A stretch of DNA of 64,000 nucleotides from an uncultured Alistipes sp. (GCA_938014215.1 CALLRW010000041.1:186001-250000); one strand, 5' to 3'. Numbered from the stretch's first letter, positions 26,608-34,683 are shown. The notes: a model not told the origin generated them from the letters alone. Made by a program: numbers and translations.

Positions 26608-26636
26608 AAAAAAAATGGGCCCCCTTGCGGGGACCC
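26608..26636 (-). terminator. intrinsic terminator after the small ORF
   Basis: On the minus strand GGGTCCCC, loop GCAA, GGGGGCCC, followed by ATTTTTTTT. The stem is 7 bp plus a mismatch, with eight T. It stops transcripts coming from the 26648-26734 ORF, 12 nt after its stop codon. Confidence 0.85.
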
Positions 26637-26647
26637 GGCGAAGCAAC

Positions 26648-26734
26648 TTAATAACGCCTGATGGCTTGTTTGAGTGATCTGAGAATTTGCGCCCCGGTCA
26701 GTCGCAGCAGCGCAAGCAGCAGTAACAAAAGCAT
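26648..26734 (-). CDS. probable 28-aa single-pass membrane peptide
   Basis: The minus strand reads ATG at 26734 and TAA at 26648. The peptide starts Met-Leu and then seven more Leu/Ala residues in a row of hydrophobics up to about residue 10, followed by Arg-Leu-Thr-Gly-Ala-Gln and an amphipathic basic tail (Leu-Lys-Gln-Ala-Ile-Arg-Arg-Tyr). An intrinsic terminator follows at once, which argues that something here is transcribed. No clear -7 box is seen upstream. The alternative is a small RNA. I know no named family for it. Confidence 0.45.
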   Translation of the reverse strand: MLLLLLLALLRLTGAQILRSLKQAIRRY

Positions 26735-26736
26735 CT

Positions 26737-26977
26737 TGTTTCACGACTTTTTCCCGTTGCAGCCTTGGCTGCAGGCATGGGGCGGTGATTGTTTATCTCG
26801 AAGCCGATGGCACGTAAACACTTTCCTGTGCCGGCTTTTGGTTGCAAAAAACACCCCGGATCCCGATTGTCGCATGAAGTCGGTCGAACCTCCCTCTCTC
26901 CATACTGTCATTTTTTTTTAAATCCGACCGTCCGCAGCGGAACCGGTCTCCGGGGAGTATCTTTTTTGGGTGTGGAC
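26737..26977. other. intergenic stretch upstream of the small ORF
   Basis: Holds a perfect 6-bp inverted repeat (GCAGCC/GGCTGC, about 26760-26773) and otherwise no gene or convincing promoter. It would be the leader of the small transcript and the 3' region of the 26978-28108 gene. Confidence 0.4.
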
Positions 26978-28108
26978 TTAGTCCACGAGTTTGAGTCGAG
27001 CCTCGGTGTAGCTGGCTCCGGCGCGGATCACGAAGCGGTACTCCTTGCCGGGGGCGGCCTTCGGATCGGTGATCTGCAGCGTCACGTGATCCTCCGAGAA
27101 GCTGATCCGCAGCGGGGTCTTGCCCCACGGTGCGCACTCCGAATCGGCGGCGTGCGTCGGCAGCGGAATCGATACCGTGCGATCGGTCGTGAGTTTCACC
27201 TCGTAGACCTTGCCCCACTCGGGCAGATCGCCGCCTGCCAGTTTCTCAATCGTGTAGTTGAGTTTCACGCCGACCTGTTTCCCTTCGCGGGTGATCCCCT
27301 CCGAGACGTAGATCCTGGCATACTGCGAACCGATGGCCAGGGCCCGTTTGCCCGAGGGAAACTCCATCAGCGAGATGTCCTTGGCGACGTAGTAGCCGTG
27401 CCGGGGCCATGCCGAGATGCGGTGGGCTGCACGGTCGAACATCAGGGCCGGCATGGCTGCGAGTCCGTCGACCTGGCCCGCATCGGCGATCGTGTAGCGG
27501 TTGGCGCCGTCGAAGTGATGGTCTTTGTCCAGGAAAAGGGCGTCACCGAAAAGCGTGTGGCCGTTCTCCTCGTCGAACATCTCAAGCTGCATACCGCTGT
27601 TTTCTGCCGGTGAAGCCGGGGAGTCGGTTTTCCCCGTCTCTCCCGTCTCTCCAGAATCTCCCGACTCTCCCGTCTCATCCGGCTTCGAAGGATCGGCCGA
27701 TGCTTCCGACCGATCAACCTTAATTTCAATCTGTACCTGTTCCGCAGCCTTGATCGTACGGCCGACGGCCCATATGTGGTAGTTGTCCGCGTCGGCCTGC
27801 TCCATCACCACGAAGGTCACCAGTCGGCTGCCTTTCGTGAACCAGGCCGCATACGGCAGGCGATAGTTGACCTTGCCGTCGGGCAGTGTGAGCGTGAAGG
27901 CCGAAGGTTCGGTTTTGTGGTCCTTCTTGAAGCTTTCGTATCCCTTTTCATCAAAGATCAGGACGGCGGCTCCCGGCTGGGGCTTTCCCTTTTCGTCGAC
28001 CACCGAGATGTGAACCACGGCATCGCGCTCGTTCGCTTCGTAGGTTTTCTTCTCACAGGCCGACAGAAGCGCCGTGCCGGCCAGGATGCTCATCATGATT
28101 TTACGCAT
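26978..28108 (-). CDS. lipoprotein, possibly DUF5036-like (376 aa)
   Basis: A signal peptide with lipobox Leu-Ser-Ala-Cys (Cys18), then Glu-Lys-Lys. The N-terminal domain (about 25-130) resembles a beta-sandwich with Val-Val-His-Ile-Ser-Val-Val-Asp-Glu-Lys-Gly-Lys-Pro and reminds me of the Bacteroidota DUF5036 family; I am not certain. A low-complexity linker of Gly-Glu-Thr/Gly-Asp-Ser repeats (about 140-165) joins it to a C-terminal domain of unknown type. It has its own promoter (-7 box at 28187-28194). An alternative start lies at 28096. Function unknown; probably cell-surface or periplasmic. Confidence 0.72.
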   Translation of the reverse strand: MRKIMMSILAGTALLSACEKKTYEANERDAVVHISVVDEKGKPQPGAAVLIFDEKGYESFKKDHKTEPSAFTLTLPDGKVNYRLPYAAWFTKGSRLVTFVVMEQADADNYHIWAVGRTIKAAEQVQIEIKVDRSEASADPSKPDETGESGDSGETGETGKTDSPASPAENSGMQLEMFDEENGHTLFGDALFLDKDHHFDGANRYTIADAGQVDGLAAMPALMFDRAAHRISAWPRHGYYVAKDISLMEFPSGKRALAIGSQYARIYVSEGITREGKQVGVKLNYTIEKLAGGDLPEWGKVYEVKLTTDRTVSIPLPTHAADSECAPWGKTPLRISFSEDHVTLQITDPKAAPGKEYRFVIRAGASYTEARLKLVD

Positions 28109-28186
28109 TGTTTTCTCTTTTTAGTGTTGCTTTCGCATCACCCCTGCTCTCTCCGGGGGGTACCGGACCGGGGGTTTTTCCGAATG

Positions 28187-28233
28187 CAAAAGTAGAGGAT
28201 CCGCAGCGTTTTCGAGTTGCGCTGCGGATCCTC
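28187..28233 (-). promoter_or_regulatory. promoter abutting a 14-bp perfect inverted repeat
   Basis: On the minus strand the hairpin GAGGATCCGCAGCG (arms 28220-28233 and 28195-28208, 11-nt loop) is followed directly by TACTTTTG (28194-28187), a perfect TAnnTTTG for the 26978-28108 gene. The hairpin could terminate the upstream TPR regulator transcript or act as an operator, or both. Confidence 0.65.
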
Positions 28234-28318
28234 CGATCTAACACTTTGAAAAAACAGTATCTGAAAATCAGTGTGTTGGCATTATCATTCGATTTTGAAT
28301 CTAACACCCGTCTGACAC

Positions 28319-29989
28319 CTACCCCAAAAGGGCCAAAAACAGCTCCCGATCGGGTGCATCGGAGCTTTTGATGCGCGATTTGAGTCTCGACTTGCGGGCG
28401 TAGATATTGGCGACGCTCTCCTCCATGAAGAGGCTGATGACCTGGGGCGAGAAGCCGCCGAAGATGTAGCACAACAGCCGTACGTCGGCCTCCTTCATCC
28501 GGGGGAAGTCGCGGCGCAGCTTCTGCATCACCTCGTCGTGAGCCGTATCGACAATCTGCTCGAGCTCCTGCAGCATCTCGCCGTTTTCGGAGAAGCCCTC
28601 GATGAGCTGTTTCACCTCGCGGATCATGGCGGCCTGTCCCGAGACGGTATTTTCGCGTTCGTAGAGGGTCTTGCCCAGGCGGTCGACGATGTCGAAGCGC
28701 GAGGCGATGAGCCCCTTCATGCGCATCTCGTCATCGTGGCGCCGTTCGAGGCTGTGCGACAGACGCTGATACTCCTCGCGGGCCTCCCTTACCAGCAGCA
28801 GATAGCGTTCGTTGCGCTCCTTGTCGAGCCGTATGCGCTGGCGGACCAGGAAGGCGGCAATGGCCGCCAGCAGCAGCGCCGTCACGGCGACGACCCACTC
28901 CCACGTCCGCCGGTTCTGCATGCGGTAGTCGGCGAAGTCGGCGCGTTCCTGGAAATAGTCGCGTTCGATCATGCCGGCCGAGGTCTGCAGCGCCGAGCGG
29001 GTCAGCGAATCGTTCAGGAAGATAAACCGGTGGATCTTCCGGGCCGCTTCGCGATATTGGCCGGCCATGGCTTCGACCCGGTAGGCCGTGTATTCGATCA
29101 TCGCCTCGACATCGGGATCGGGGTTCTGACGGGCGGCCAGCTGCAGGTAGTAGCGGGCGCTGTCGGGACGTCGGCGGAAGAGTTGGGTTTGTGCCAGCGT
29201 GCAGTGGCCGGCGGCCGACGTATCGCGGCGGATCGACTGTTCGACCCGTTGCAGCAGATCGTTCGGGATGCGTTCGTTCTCCGAGACGGTGTAGAGTGTG
29301 GCGAAGAGGCCGAGGCTCTGCCGGACGAGGGTGTCGTCGTGCAGGTCGTCGGCCAGTTCGAGGGCCATCGTACAGTCGCGGCGGGCTCGGCCGAGGTCCT
29401 GCATGCGCAGGGCCGAGGTGGTCATGCCGAGCAGGGCCTCGGCAGTCTGGCGGGTGGCGCCCGAGCGGATGAACAGGTCGCGCGCGTCGCGATAATAGCG
29501 GTATGCCCGGACGAAATTCAGCTCGGCACGATAGACCCCGCCGATGCGCAGGTAGAGCAGGCCGAGGTAGTAGGGCTCGTCGTAGGGGCGCAACATCTCC
29601 TCGATCTCGAGGAACATGCGCAGGGCTCCGGGCTTGTCACCCCGCCGCAGGAGGTTCTGCCCCTGGAAGAAGCGGGTTTTGCAGATGCCGCGGATATCGT
29701 TGGGCCGTGCGCTGTAGTAGTTCCAGGCGATGCGGAGCAGCGAGTCGTTGTCCGTCTCGAGGCCGGCGCGCTCCGAGGCTTCGGCACAGAGCAGGGCGTA
29801 GCGGGCCCGCTGTGAGCGGTTGCCCAGGGCGTCGGTGCGGATGTCCTGCAACAGGCAGAGGGCGCTGTCGGGCGTCTCCTTGACGATCTTCTCGGCGCGG
29901 TCGAGCGTGTCGGCCGTTTGGGTATATTCGCGGCTGCATCCGGTGAGCAGTCCAAGGAGCATCAGCACTCCACAGAAGGTTGGTTTCAT
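28319..29989 (-). CDS. TPR / transmembrane / LuxR-like HTH regulator (556 aa)
   Basis: Same design as the 24154-25881 protein. A signal peptide with lipobox Leu-Thr-Gly-Cys (Cys18) is followed by TPR-type helices to about residue 350, one transmembrane helix near 365-385, a coiled coil, and a C-terminal LuxR-like HTH with Phe-Gly-Gly-Phe-Ser-Pro-Gln-Val and Tyr-Ala-Arg-Lys-Ser-Arg-Leu-Lys. It probably senses something in the periplasm and acts at the membrane. It is single-gene, with a good promoter upstream and a hairpin after the end. Its targets are unknown; the lipoprotein gene downstream is one candidate. Confidence 0.85.
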   Translation of the reverse strand: MKPTFCGVLMLLGLLTGCSREYTQTADTLDRAEKIVKETPDSALCLLQDIRTDALGNRSQRARYALLCAEASERAGLETDNDSLLRIAWNYYSARPNDIRGICKTRFFQGQNLLRRGDKPGALRMFLEIEEMLRPYDEPYYLGLLYLRIGGVYRAELNFVRAYRYYRDARDLFIRSGATRQTAEALLGMTTSALRMQDLGRARRDCTMALELADDLHDDTLVRQSLGLFATLYTVSENERIPNDLLQRVEQSIRRDTSAAGHCTLAQTQLFRRRPDSARYYLQLAARQNPDPDVEAMIEYTAYRVEAMAGQYREAARKIHRFIFLNDSLTRSALQTSAGMIERDYFQERADFADYRMQNRRTWEWVVAVTALLLAAIAAFLVRQRIRLDKERNERYLLLVREAREEYQRLSHSLERRHDDEMRMKGLIASRFDIVDRLGKTLYERENTVSGQAAMIREVKQLIEGFSENGEMLQELEQIVDTAHDEVMQKLRRDFPRMKEADVRLLCYIFGGFSPQVISLFMEESVANIYARKSRLKSRIKSSDAPDRELFLALLG

Positions 29990-30014
29990 GGTGTCGTCGG
30001 GTCGAAAACTTGTC

Positions 30015-30046
30015 CGAAGGTAGTAATTTGCCCCGATGTTTGCAAA
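30015..30046 (-). promoter_or_regulatory. promoter of the 28319-29989 regulator
   Basis: On the minus strand TTTG (30046-30043), 20 nt, then TACCTTCG (30022-30015), one mismatch in the -7 box. The leader is about 20 nt. Confidence 0.6.
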
Positions 30047-30113
30047 TCGGACGGCAGAAACCTTCCTGCAGGGTGCTGTGGCGGCGATCGGCGGATATTT
30101 TTTGCATCGGGGT

Positions 30114-30144
30114 CTTGTTTTTTCGGAATATAGCCCTATCTTTG
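30114..30144 (+). promoter_or_regulatory. promoter of the riboswitch transcript
   Basis: CTTG (30114-30117), 19 nt, then TATCTTTG (30137-30144). Transcription would start near 30151, at the 5' edge of the cobalamin riboswitch. Confidence 0.8.
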
Positions 30145-30149
30145 TTGCC

Positions 30150-30330
30150 AGATTTGGTTTTCGTCTTTCCCCGCGGAAAGCGAAATGAAAAGGGAATCGG
30201 GTGCAAATCCCGGACAGTCCCGCTGCTGTGAAGCTCCAGGTTCGTTCCGAACATCTCGGCCACTGATCCTTGCGATCGGGAAGGCTTCGGAACGGGAGTC
30301 AGTCAGAAGACCTGCCAAGTCGATTCGATG
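30150..30330 (+). promoter_or_regulatory. cobalamin (adenosylcobalamin-type) riboswitch
   Basis: The conserved blocks of the class are present in order: AATCGGGTGCAAATCCCG at 30194-30211, then GGACAGTCCCGCTGCTGTGA, and the B12 box AGTCAGAAGACCTGCC at 30301-30316. The strand and order fit control of a plus-strand gene. The next plus-strand gene begins at 30587, behind a terminator-like stem, so the likely output is B12-dependent repression of that gene. Confidence 0.93.
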
Positions 30331-30482
30331 CCGTATGGCCCCGTGGGATGGGCACGCGGTTTCGGAATGGATACCAATAGACATATGAGGAGAGCTCCGG
30401 CCCGGGGTATAGGGGAAGGAAAGACCGTCCGTATCGGGAGGCTTTTTCACCCGCGGATCCCCAATCCGGAGGAGTGTGGAAC

Positions 30483-30574
30483 AAAAAAGGCGCGGCGCAA
30501 AAACGAGGACCGGTAACTGCCAAAACTGGATCTGATGGATGTGGATTAGTATGAGACTTGCCGCGCCTTTTTTT
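30483..30574 (+). terminator. long-range terminator-like stem in the riboswitch leader
   Basis: AAAAAAGGCGCGGC at 30483-30496 pairs perfectly with GCCGCGCCTTTTTT at 30560-30573, and a run of seven T (30568-30574) ends the element 12 nt before the ATG at 30587. The loop is 63 nt. It is the obvious expression platform for the riboswitch upstream. Confidence 0.7.
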
Positions 30575-30586
30575 AATTTGAAGCCT

Positions 30587-30955
30587 ATGAACCTTCTTTT
30601 ATATGGCGTCCCGGCCGGGATTGCCCGTCGCATTGCCGACCGTTATTCGCTGAAGATAGCCCGGACGCTGGCCGGTGTCGGAGAGCCCGACACGCTGTTG
30701 ATCATTCCGCCGATGGAGTCTCCGCGGCAGCTGCTGGCCTTCTACAACGAAATGCTGGCGCGCGAATCGGAGATCGATGCCGTGATTGTTTGTGATCCGG
30801 CGGCCTGTGAGGCGGCGAATACGGTGCGATACGGTTCACCGCCCGACAAGTTTTTCACCCTCGGTCCCGAAGAGGATGAAGCGGAGCTCGAGTATGCCAT
30901 CTCCCGCATCGTCGAGAGCAAGCTCGGACTCGTCTGTGCCCACGAGGGGCTCTGA
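30587..30955 (+). CDS. riboswitch-controlled small cytosolic protein, unknown family (122 aa)
   Basis: No signal peptide or membrane segment. It begins Met-Asn-Leu-Leu-Leu-Tyr-Gly-Val-Pro and looks like a small alpha/beta fold: a first beta strand, an Arg-rich helix, Asp-Thr-Leu-Leu-Ile-Ile-Pro-Pro, a helix, Asp-Ala-Val-Ile-Val-Cys-Asp-Pro, and a Glu-rich C-terminal helix. Three cysteines or histidines near the end (Cys-Ala-His) might bind metal. I do not recognise the family. The frame opens at 30539, but the ATG at 30587 follows the terminator T-run, so it was chosen. It is the only gene behind the cobalamin riboswitch, which suggests a role in B12 use or a B12-independent alternative. Confidence 0.75.
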   Translation: MNLLLYGVPAGIARRIADRYSLKIARTLAGVGEPDTLLIIPPMESPRQLLAFYNEMLARESEIDAVIVCDPAACEAANTVRYGSPPDKFFTLGPEEDEAELEYAISRIVESKLGLVCAHEGL

Positions 30956-31116
30956 ACGAAGCGGAATCTCCGGGGCGGGAATCTTTGAGACAGGATCCTT
31001 CGGGCCGGGTAGTTCCCGGGGCAGGAGCCTCGATGTTCGGTCGGATTGTCCGCCTGCCCCTGGGATCGGTCTTGAGACTCCCCCGCCCCTTTCGCTCGGC
31101 TGCCCCACCCCCGTAA

Positions 31117-31148
31117 AAAAAGCGCTCCGGATTTTCCGGGGCGCTTTT
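31117..31148. terminator. bidirectional intrinsic terminator
   Basis: AAAAGCGCTCCGG (31118-31130) pairs with CCGGGGCGCTTTT (31136-31148) with one mismatch. T-runs occur on both strands. It separates the convergent riboswitch-controlled gene and the DUF362 gene. Confidence 0.85.
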
Positions 31149-31211
31149 CGTTTCCAGGGGTCGATTCCGCAACCGGTGCTTCCGGCCGGCGGGAATCTCT
31201 CCGCGAGGAGC

Positions 31212-32195
31212 CTATTTCCGATCCAGATCGACCAGCTCGTACTGCTGCGAGCCGATGCCGAGCTCTTCGGCATGCTCCAGCGTGTGGATGCCGTGGCGCG
31301 ACTCCATGCGCTCGATCAGGTGGACCTTGCCCTCGTCGGGCGAGGCGTAGACCAGATCGACACACGCCTTGTCCAGTGCCACCGGATCCAGCGAGGCGAG
31401 GATGCCGATGTCGCCCATGCGGGGCGGTTCGGGATGGGCGTCGCAGTCGCAGTCGACCGAGAGGTTGTTCATGACGCTGATGTAGAGGATCCGCTCGCCG
31501 CAGTGGTCAACAATGGCCTTGGCAGCCTCGGCCATCGACTCGAGGAAGTCGTCCTGAGCGGGCAGGTCGCCCCAGACCTTGTTGACGTCGGTCGTCTTGC
31601 CGGCCGAATGGATCCAGGCCTTGCCGGCCGACGAGGCGATACCGATCGAGATGTTCTTGATGGCGCCGCCGAAACCGCCCATGGCGTGCCCCTTGAAGTG
31701 CGAGAGGACCACCACGAAGTCATAGTCCATGAAGTGCGATCCGACGATGTCGTACGCCAGGTGACGGCCCCCCTCGACGGGCAGCCGCACCTCGCCCTCG
31801 GCATCCATGATGTCGACCGGCGCGATGGCCGTGAAACCGTGGTCGGCGGCGGCCTTCAGGTGGTCGGCCGTAGCGGCGCGGCCTCCGCCGTAGGCGGTGT
31901 TGCACTCGACGATCGTCGCGTGGATCGAGCGGACGAAGTCGCCGATCAGGGCCGGTTTGAGGTAGTTGTTGCCGCCGGGTTCGCCCGTCGAGAGCTTCAC
32001 GGCGACCTTTTTGCCTTCGGCCTTGCGTCCGAGCGCCTCGTAGACGGCCCGGATCCCTTCGGGCGAAATGTCACGGGTCATGTAGACCCGGGCGGGAGTC
32101 GTCTCGCCGCCCTTCTTTTCGGAATTGGCAGCGCAACCGGAACCTGCGGCTGCAAACTGCATGAGAAGCGACAGCATACAGATTTTACGGATCAT
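31212..32195 (-). CDS. DUF362 family exported protein (327 aa)
   Basis: A DUF362 protein with an N-terminal export signal; Gly-Ser-Gly-Cys near residue 21 could be a lipobox. The core has Lys-Leu-Ser-Thr-Gly-Glu-Pro-Gly-Gly-Asn-Asn and Leu-Ser-His-Phe-Lys-Gly-His, both typical of the family, and a Cys-Asp-Cys-Asp segment before Pro-Val-Ala-Leu-Asp. Many relatives are linked to Fe-S proteins, but only this small cysteine group is visible here and no ferredoxin domain. The ATG at 32195 was chosen, 2 bp after the stop of the ECF-like gene; the frame is open to 32309. It is the last gene of a four-gene operon with a TonB receptor, so a periplasmic role in handling the imported compound is plausible. 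Confidence 0.85.
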   Translation of the reverse strand: MIRKICMLSLLMQFAAAGSGCAANSEKKGGETTPARVYMTRDISPEGIRAVYEALGRKAEGKKVAVKLSTGEPGGNNYLKPALIGDFVRSIHATIVECNTAYGGGRAATADHLKAAADHGFTAIAPVDIMDAEGEVRLPVEGGRHLAYDIVGSHFMDYDFVVVLSHFKGHAMGGFGGAIKNISIGIASSAGKAWIHSAGKTTDVNKVWGDLPAQDDFLESMAEAAKAIVDHCGERILYISVMNNLSVDCDCDAHPEPPRMGDIGILASLDPVALDKACVDLVYASPDEGKVHLIERMESRHGIHTLEHAEELGIGSQQYELVDLDRK

Positions 32196-32197
32196 GG

Positions 32198-32704
32198 CTA
32201 CTTGAGGTATTTGATCAGCAGGTATCCGCCGAAGATCTGCAGCAGCATGCCGGGGATCCCGATGCGGAAATCCTGCAGGGCAGCCGTGAGGCTGCCGCTG
32301 AGGGCCCATTCGCCGGCCGAGCCGACCACCTGGTAGAAGAGTACCACGCCGACGAGCAGCAGCAGCGAGACGCGGCGGAATCTACGGGCCGTGAAACCGG
32401 CGGCTGCGGCGAGCAGCAGCGACTTGACGAGGATGGCCGGCAGTACGGCCGGGGCGGGCATGGCGAAGAGCAGCGAGTTGACCAGCGGCGAGGCCACGGC
32501 GGTCAGCAGGCCGACTTTCCAGCCATACTTGTAGGCGGCCACGAGCGTAAAGAAGTAGATCGGCAGCAGGGTCGGTCCACCCAGCCGCACGAGGTGGCAC
32601 AACTGCGGCAGGGCGATGTTCCCCACGACGAACAGTGCAGCGACTCAATAGGTCCTTGCCTCCTTGTACTCCAGCGAATGGAGTGAAACAGAATTGGTTG
32701 CCAT
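32198..32704 (-). pseudogene. ECF transporter S-component-like membrane protein, interrupted by in-frame TGA
   Basis: From the ATG at 32704 the frame reads about 19 residues with Leu-Glu-Tyr-Lys-Glu-Ala-Arg-Thr-Tyr, then TGA (32647-32645), then continues without a break (Val-Ala-Ala-Leu-Phe-Val-Val-Gly-Asn-Ile-Ala-Leu-Pro-Gln) to a stop at 32198. The joined protein would have 168 residues with 5-6 transmembrane helices and the look of a substrate-binding S component. The rest is undamaged, so the stop is recent or is tolerated by restart at the GTG at 32626. TTA or TTG (Leu) to TGA is one change from TTA. No ECF A/A'/T genes are nearby. It sits 12 bp after the TonB receptor and 2 bp before DUF362. 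Confidence 0.8.
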
Positions 32705-32715
32705 ATACATATCAA

Positions 32716-34683
32716 TTAAAGGTTCAGTTTGATTCCGCCGAATACCGTGGCCCGCGGCATGGGATATCCGGCATTGATTTCATACTCCCGGGCGAGGAGG
32801 TTCTCGCCGCGGGCGTAGATCGTCAGGCGGCGGTTGACGCGGAACGACGCCCGGAGGTTCAAAAGTACGAAATTTTCCTGAATTTCCGCACCCGGCGTCA
32901 CCTCGGTGTAGAGTCCGTCGACATACTGCACGCCGGCCGCAACCGTCCAGCGACTCTTGGCGTAGCGGGCTCCGGCGTAGAGTTTGTGGCGGGGCGAGGC
33001 CAGCACCGGATACTTCATCCACAGGTAGCTGTAGTTGGCATCGGCACGCCACGCCTCGGCTATCTGCCACGAGATCTCGCCCTCGACGCCGCGGTTCTCC
33101 ACGCGCGCCTGGTTGAGCAGTTTCGGGCGGCCGTCGATCGTGACGGTCTGGATGATGTCGCGCCCCTCGATCCAGAAGAGGTTGACGCCGTACGCGACGC
33201 GTCCCCGGCCCGGGCGGTGACTCCACGCCACCTCGTAGTTCCAGACCCGTTCGGGCAACAGATCGGGGTTCTTCATGCCGAACATGTAGAGATCCTTGAT
33301 CGTCGGGTTGCGGAAGCCCTTGCTGACCGAGGCCTTCACCACGCCGTCGGGCAGCGCCTGCATCGAGACACCGAACTGCGGCATCCACTCCACACCCGTG
33401 CGCGAGTGCCAGTCGACACGCAACCCGGCATCGAGGCTGAAGCGTCCGACCAGCTGTCGGAGTTCGGCATAGCCGGCCACCTCGTCCTCCCGTTGGTCGA
33501 CGATCGACGACTCGCTGCCGTCCACCGTCGAGCGGTTCCAGGCCTCGCCGACGATGTGCTGCCAGTCGAATCCCGCCGTCACACGGCCTCCGTGCCAGAG
33601 CTCCGCACTCTGGTAGAGCGACAGCCCGAGCAGCCGGTCACGCGAGTTGAACCGGGAGTCGAGTGGCTCTTTGCCGGCCTTGTATCCGTCGTTGATGCGG
33701 TGGCGGCCCCAGTTGTAGTAGAATTTCAGCGCGCCGGAACTCCGTTCGTAGTGGTTCTCGATGCCCAGCGAGGCCATGCCGCGCGTGATGCGCGAATCGT
33801 TGTCGTAGAGGCGTGCGGTGACCGGACCGGGGTTCGAGGCGTTGAAGTGGGTCAGATTCACGTCGGCCGCCGCCTGCCAGTGGTCGGCAATCGTATACCC
33901 CACCTTCGCAAAGCCGCCGTACTGTTCGAAACCCATGTCGGCGCGATGGCCGTCCGTGCGGTTGTACGAGGCGCTCACCACGCTCGAGAAACGCCCCTTG
34001 CGGATGCGGTTTGCCGCCTCGGCCTGCAGCGTGTTCCACGAGCCGTAGCTCAGGTCGACATCGGTGCGGATCCCCTCTTCACGCTGCTGGCGGGTGACGA
34101 TGTTGACCACACCGCCCATGGCGTTCGAGCCGTAGAGCACCGACGCCGGGCCGCGCACCACCTCGACCCGTTCGGCCAGCAGCGACTGGCAGGCATCGGC
34201 AATCGGGTGGCCGAAGATGCCCATGTATTGGGGCTGTCCGTCGATCAGCACGAGCATCTGCGACGTGGCGCCGCCGCCCAGACCGCGCAGGCTCATGCCG
34301 CCGGCCGCACCGGTCGAGACGCCGTAGCCCATCACGCCACGCGAGGTGACGAAGAGTCCCGGCACCTGCTCCGTGAGCAGCGGCAGCAGCGAGGCCTCGT
34401 GGCGCTGGTCGATCTCTGGGCGTCCGATGACCGAGACGCTCATCGGCAGGTGGCGGATATCCGACGCATAGCGCGTGCCGGTCACCACGACCGAATCGAT
34501 CGGCACGTTGCGCGGCGTGGCCTCCGTATCGTCGTTCAGGGCCTCTTCCGCGACGGCGGCCATCCCCGCCGCCGGGGTCCCGTTTGCAGTCCGGACCAAT
34601 CCTCCGGCCGGTGCAGCCGCGGTGCCGCCCGCAACGCCACAGCCGAGCAGCAGCAGAATCAGCGTTTTATCGATTCGTCTCAT
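32716..34683 (-). CDS. TonB-dependent outer-membrane receptor, BtuB/HmuR-like (655 aa)
   Basis: An active outer-membrane importer. The signal peptide covers about residues 1-25. After a low-complexity stretch comes a TonB-box-like Asp-Ser-Val-Val-Val-Thr-Gly-Thr-Arg, a plug domain (Val-Pro-Gly-Leu-Phe-Val-Thr-Ser-Arg-Gly, then Ser-Leu-Arg-Gly-Leu-Gly, Leu-Ile-Asp-Gly-Gln-Pro, and Glu-Val-Val-Arg-Gly-Pro-Ala-Ser-Val-Leu-Tyr-Gly), and a 22-strand barrel with C-terminal Leu-Asn-Leu. It is smaller than SusC and has no SusD. It overlaps the DUF1893 gene by 17 bp. The ligand is unknown: cobalamin, heme, or another cofactor is possible. The partner genes point to a cofactor-like ligand taken across both membranes. 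Confidence 0.9.
   Translation of the reverse strand: MRRIDKTLILLLLGCGVAGGTAAAPAGGLVRTANGTPAAGMAAVAEEALNDDTEATPRNVPIDSVVVTGTRYASDIRHLPMSVSVIGRPEIDQRHEASLLPLLTEQVPGLFVTSRGVMGYGVSTGAAGGMSLRGLGGGATSQMLVLIDGQPQYMGIFGHPIADACQSLLAERVEVVRGPASVLYGSNAMGGVVNIVTRQQREEGIRTDVDLSYGSWNTLQAEAANRIRKGRFSSVVSASYNRTDGHRADMGFEQYGGFAKVGYTIADHWQAAADVNLTHFNASNPGPVTARLYDNDSRITRGMASLGIENHYERSSGALKFYYNWGRHRINDGYKAGKEPLDSRFNSRDRLLGLSLYQSAELWHGGRVTAGFDWQHIVGEAWNRSTVDGSESSIVDQREDEVAGYAELRQLVGRFSLDAGLRVDWHSRTGVEWMPQFGVSMQALPDGVVKASVSKGFRNPTIKDLYMFGMKNPDLLPERVWNYEVAWSHRPGRGRVAYGVNLFWIEGRDIIQTVTIDGRPKLLNQARVENRGVEGEISWQIAEAWRADANYSYLWMKYPVLASPRHKLYAGARYAKSRWTVAAGVQYVDGLYTEVTPGAEIQENFVLLNLRASFRVNRRLTIYARGENLLAREYEINAGYPMPRATVFGGIKLNL

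Noticed and set aside
30328..30516. A 62-residue open frame in the riboswitch leader as a gene
   Set aside because: It overlaps the end of the aptamer and the terminator arm, has no recognisable start signal, and its composition is basic and random. It could be a leader peptide but I cannot support it.
32645..32647. The in-frame TGA as a selenocysteine codon
   Set aside because: The position is a hydrophobic one in the membrane protein, no selenoprotein family is involved, and no downstream selenocysteine-type hairpin was recognised. A point mutation is simpler.
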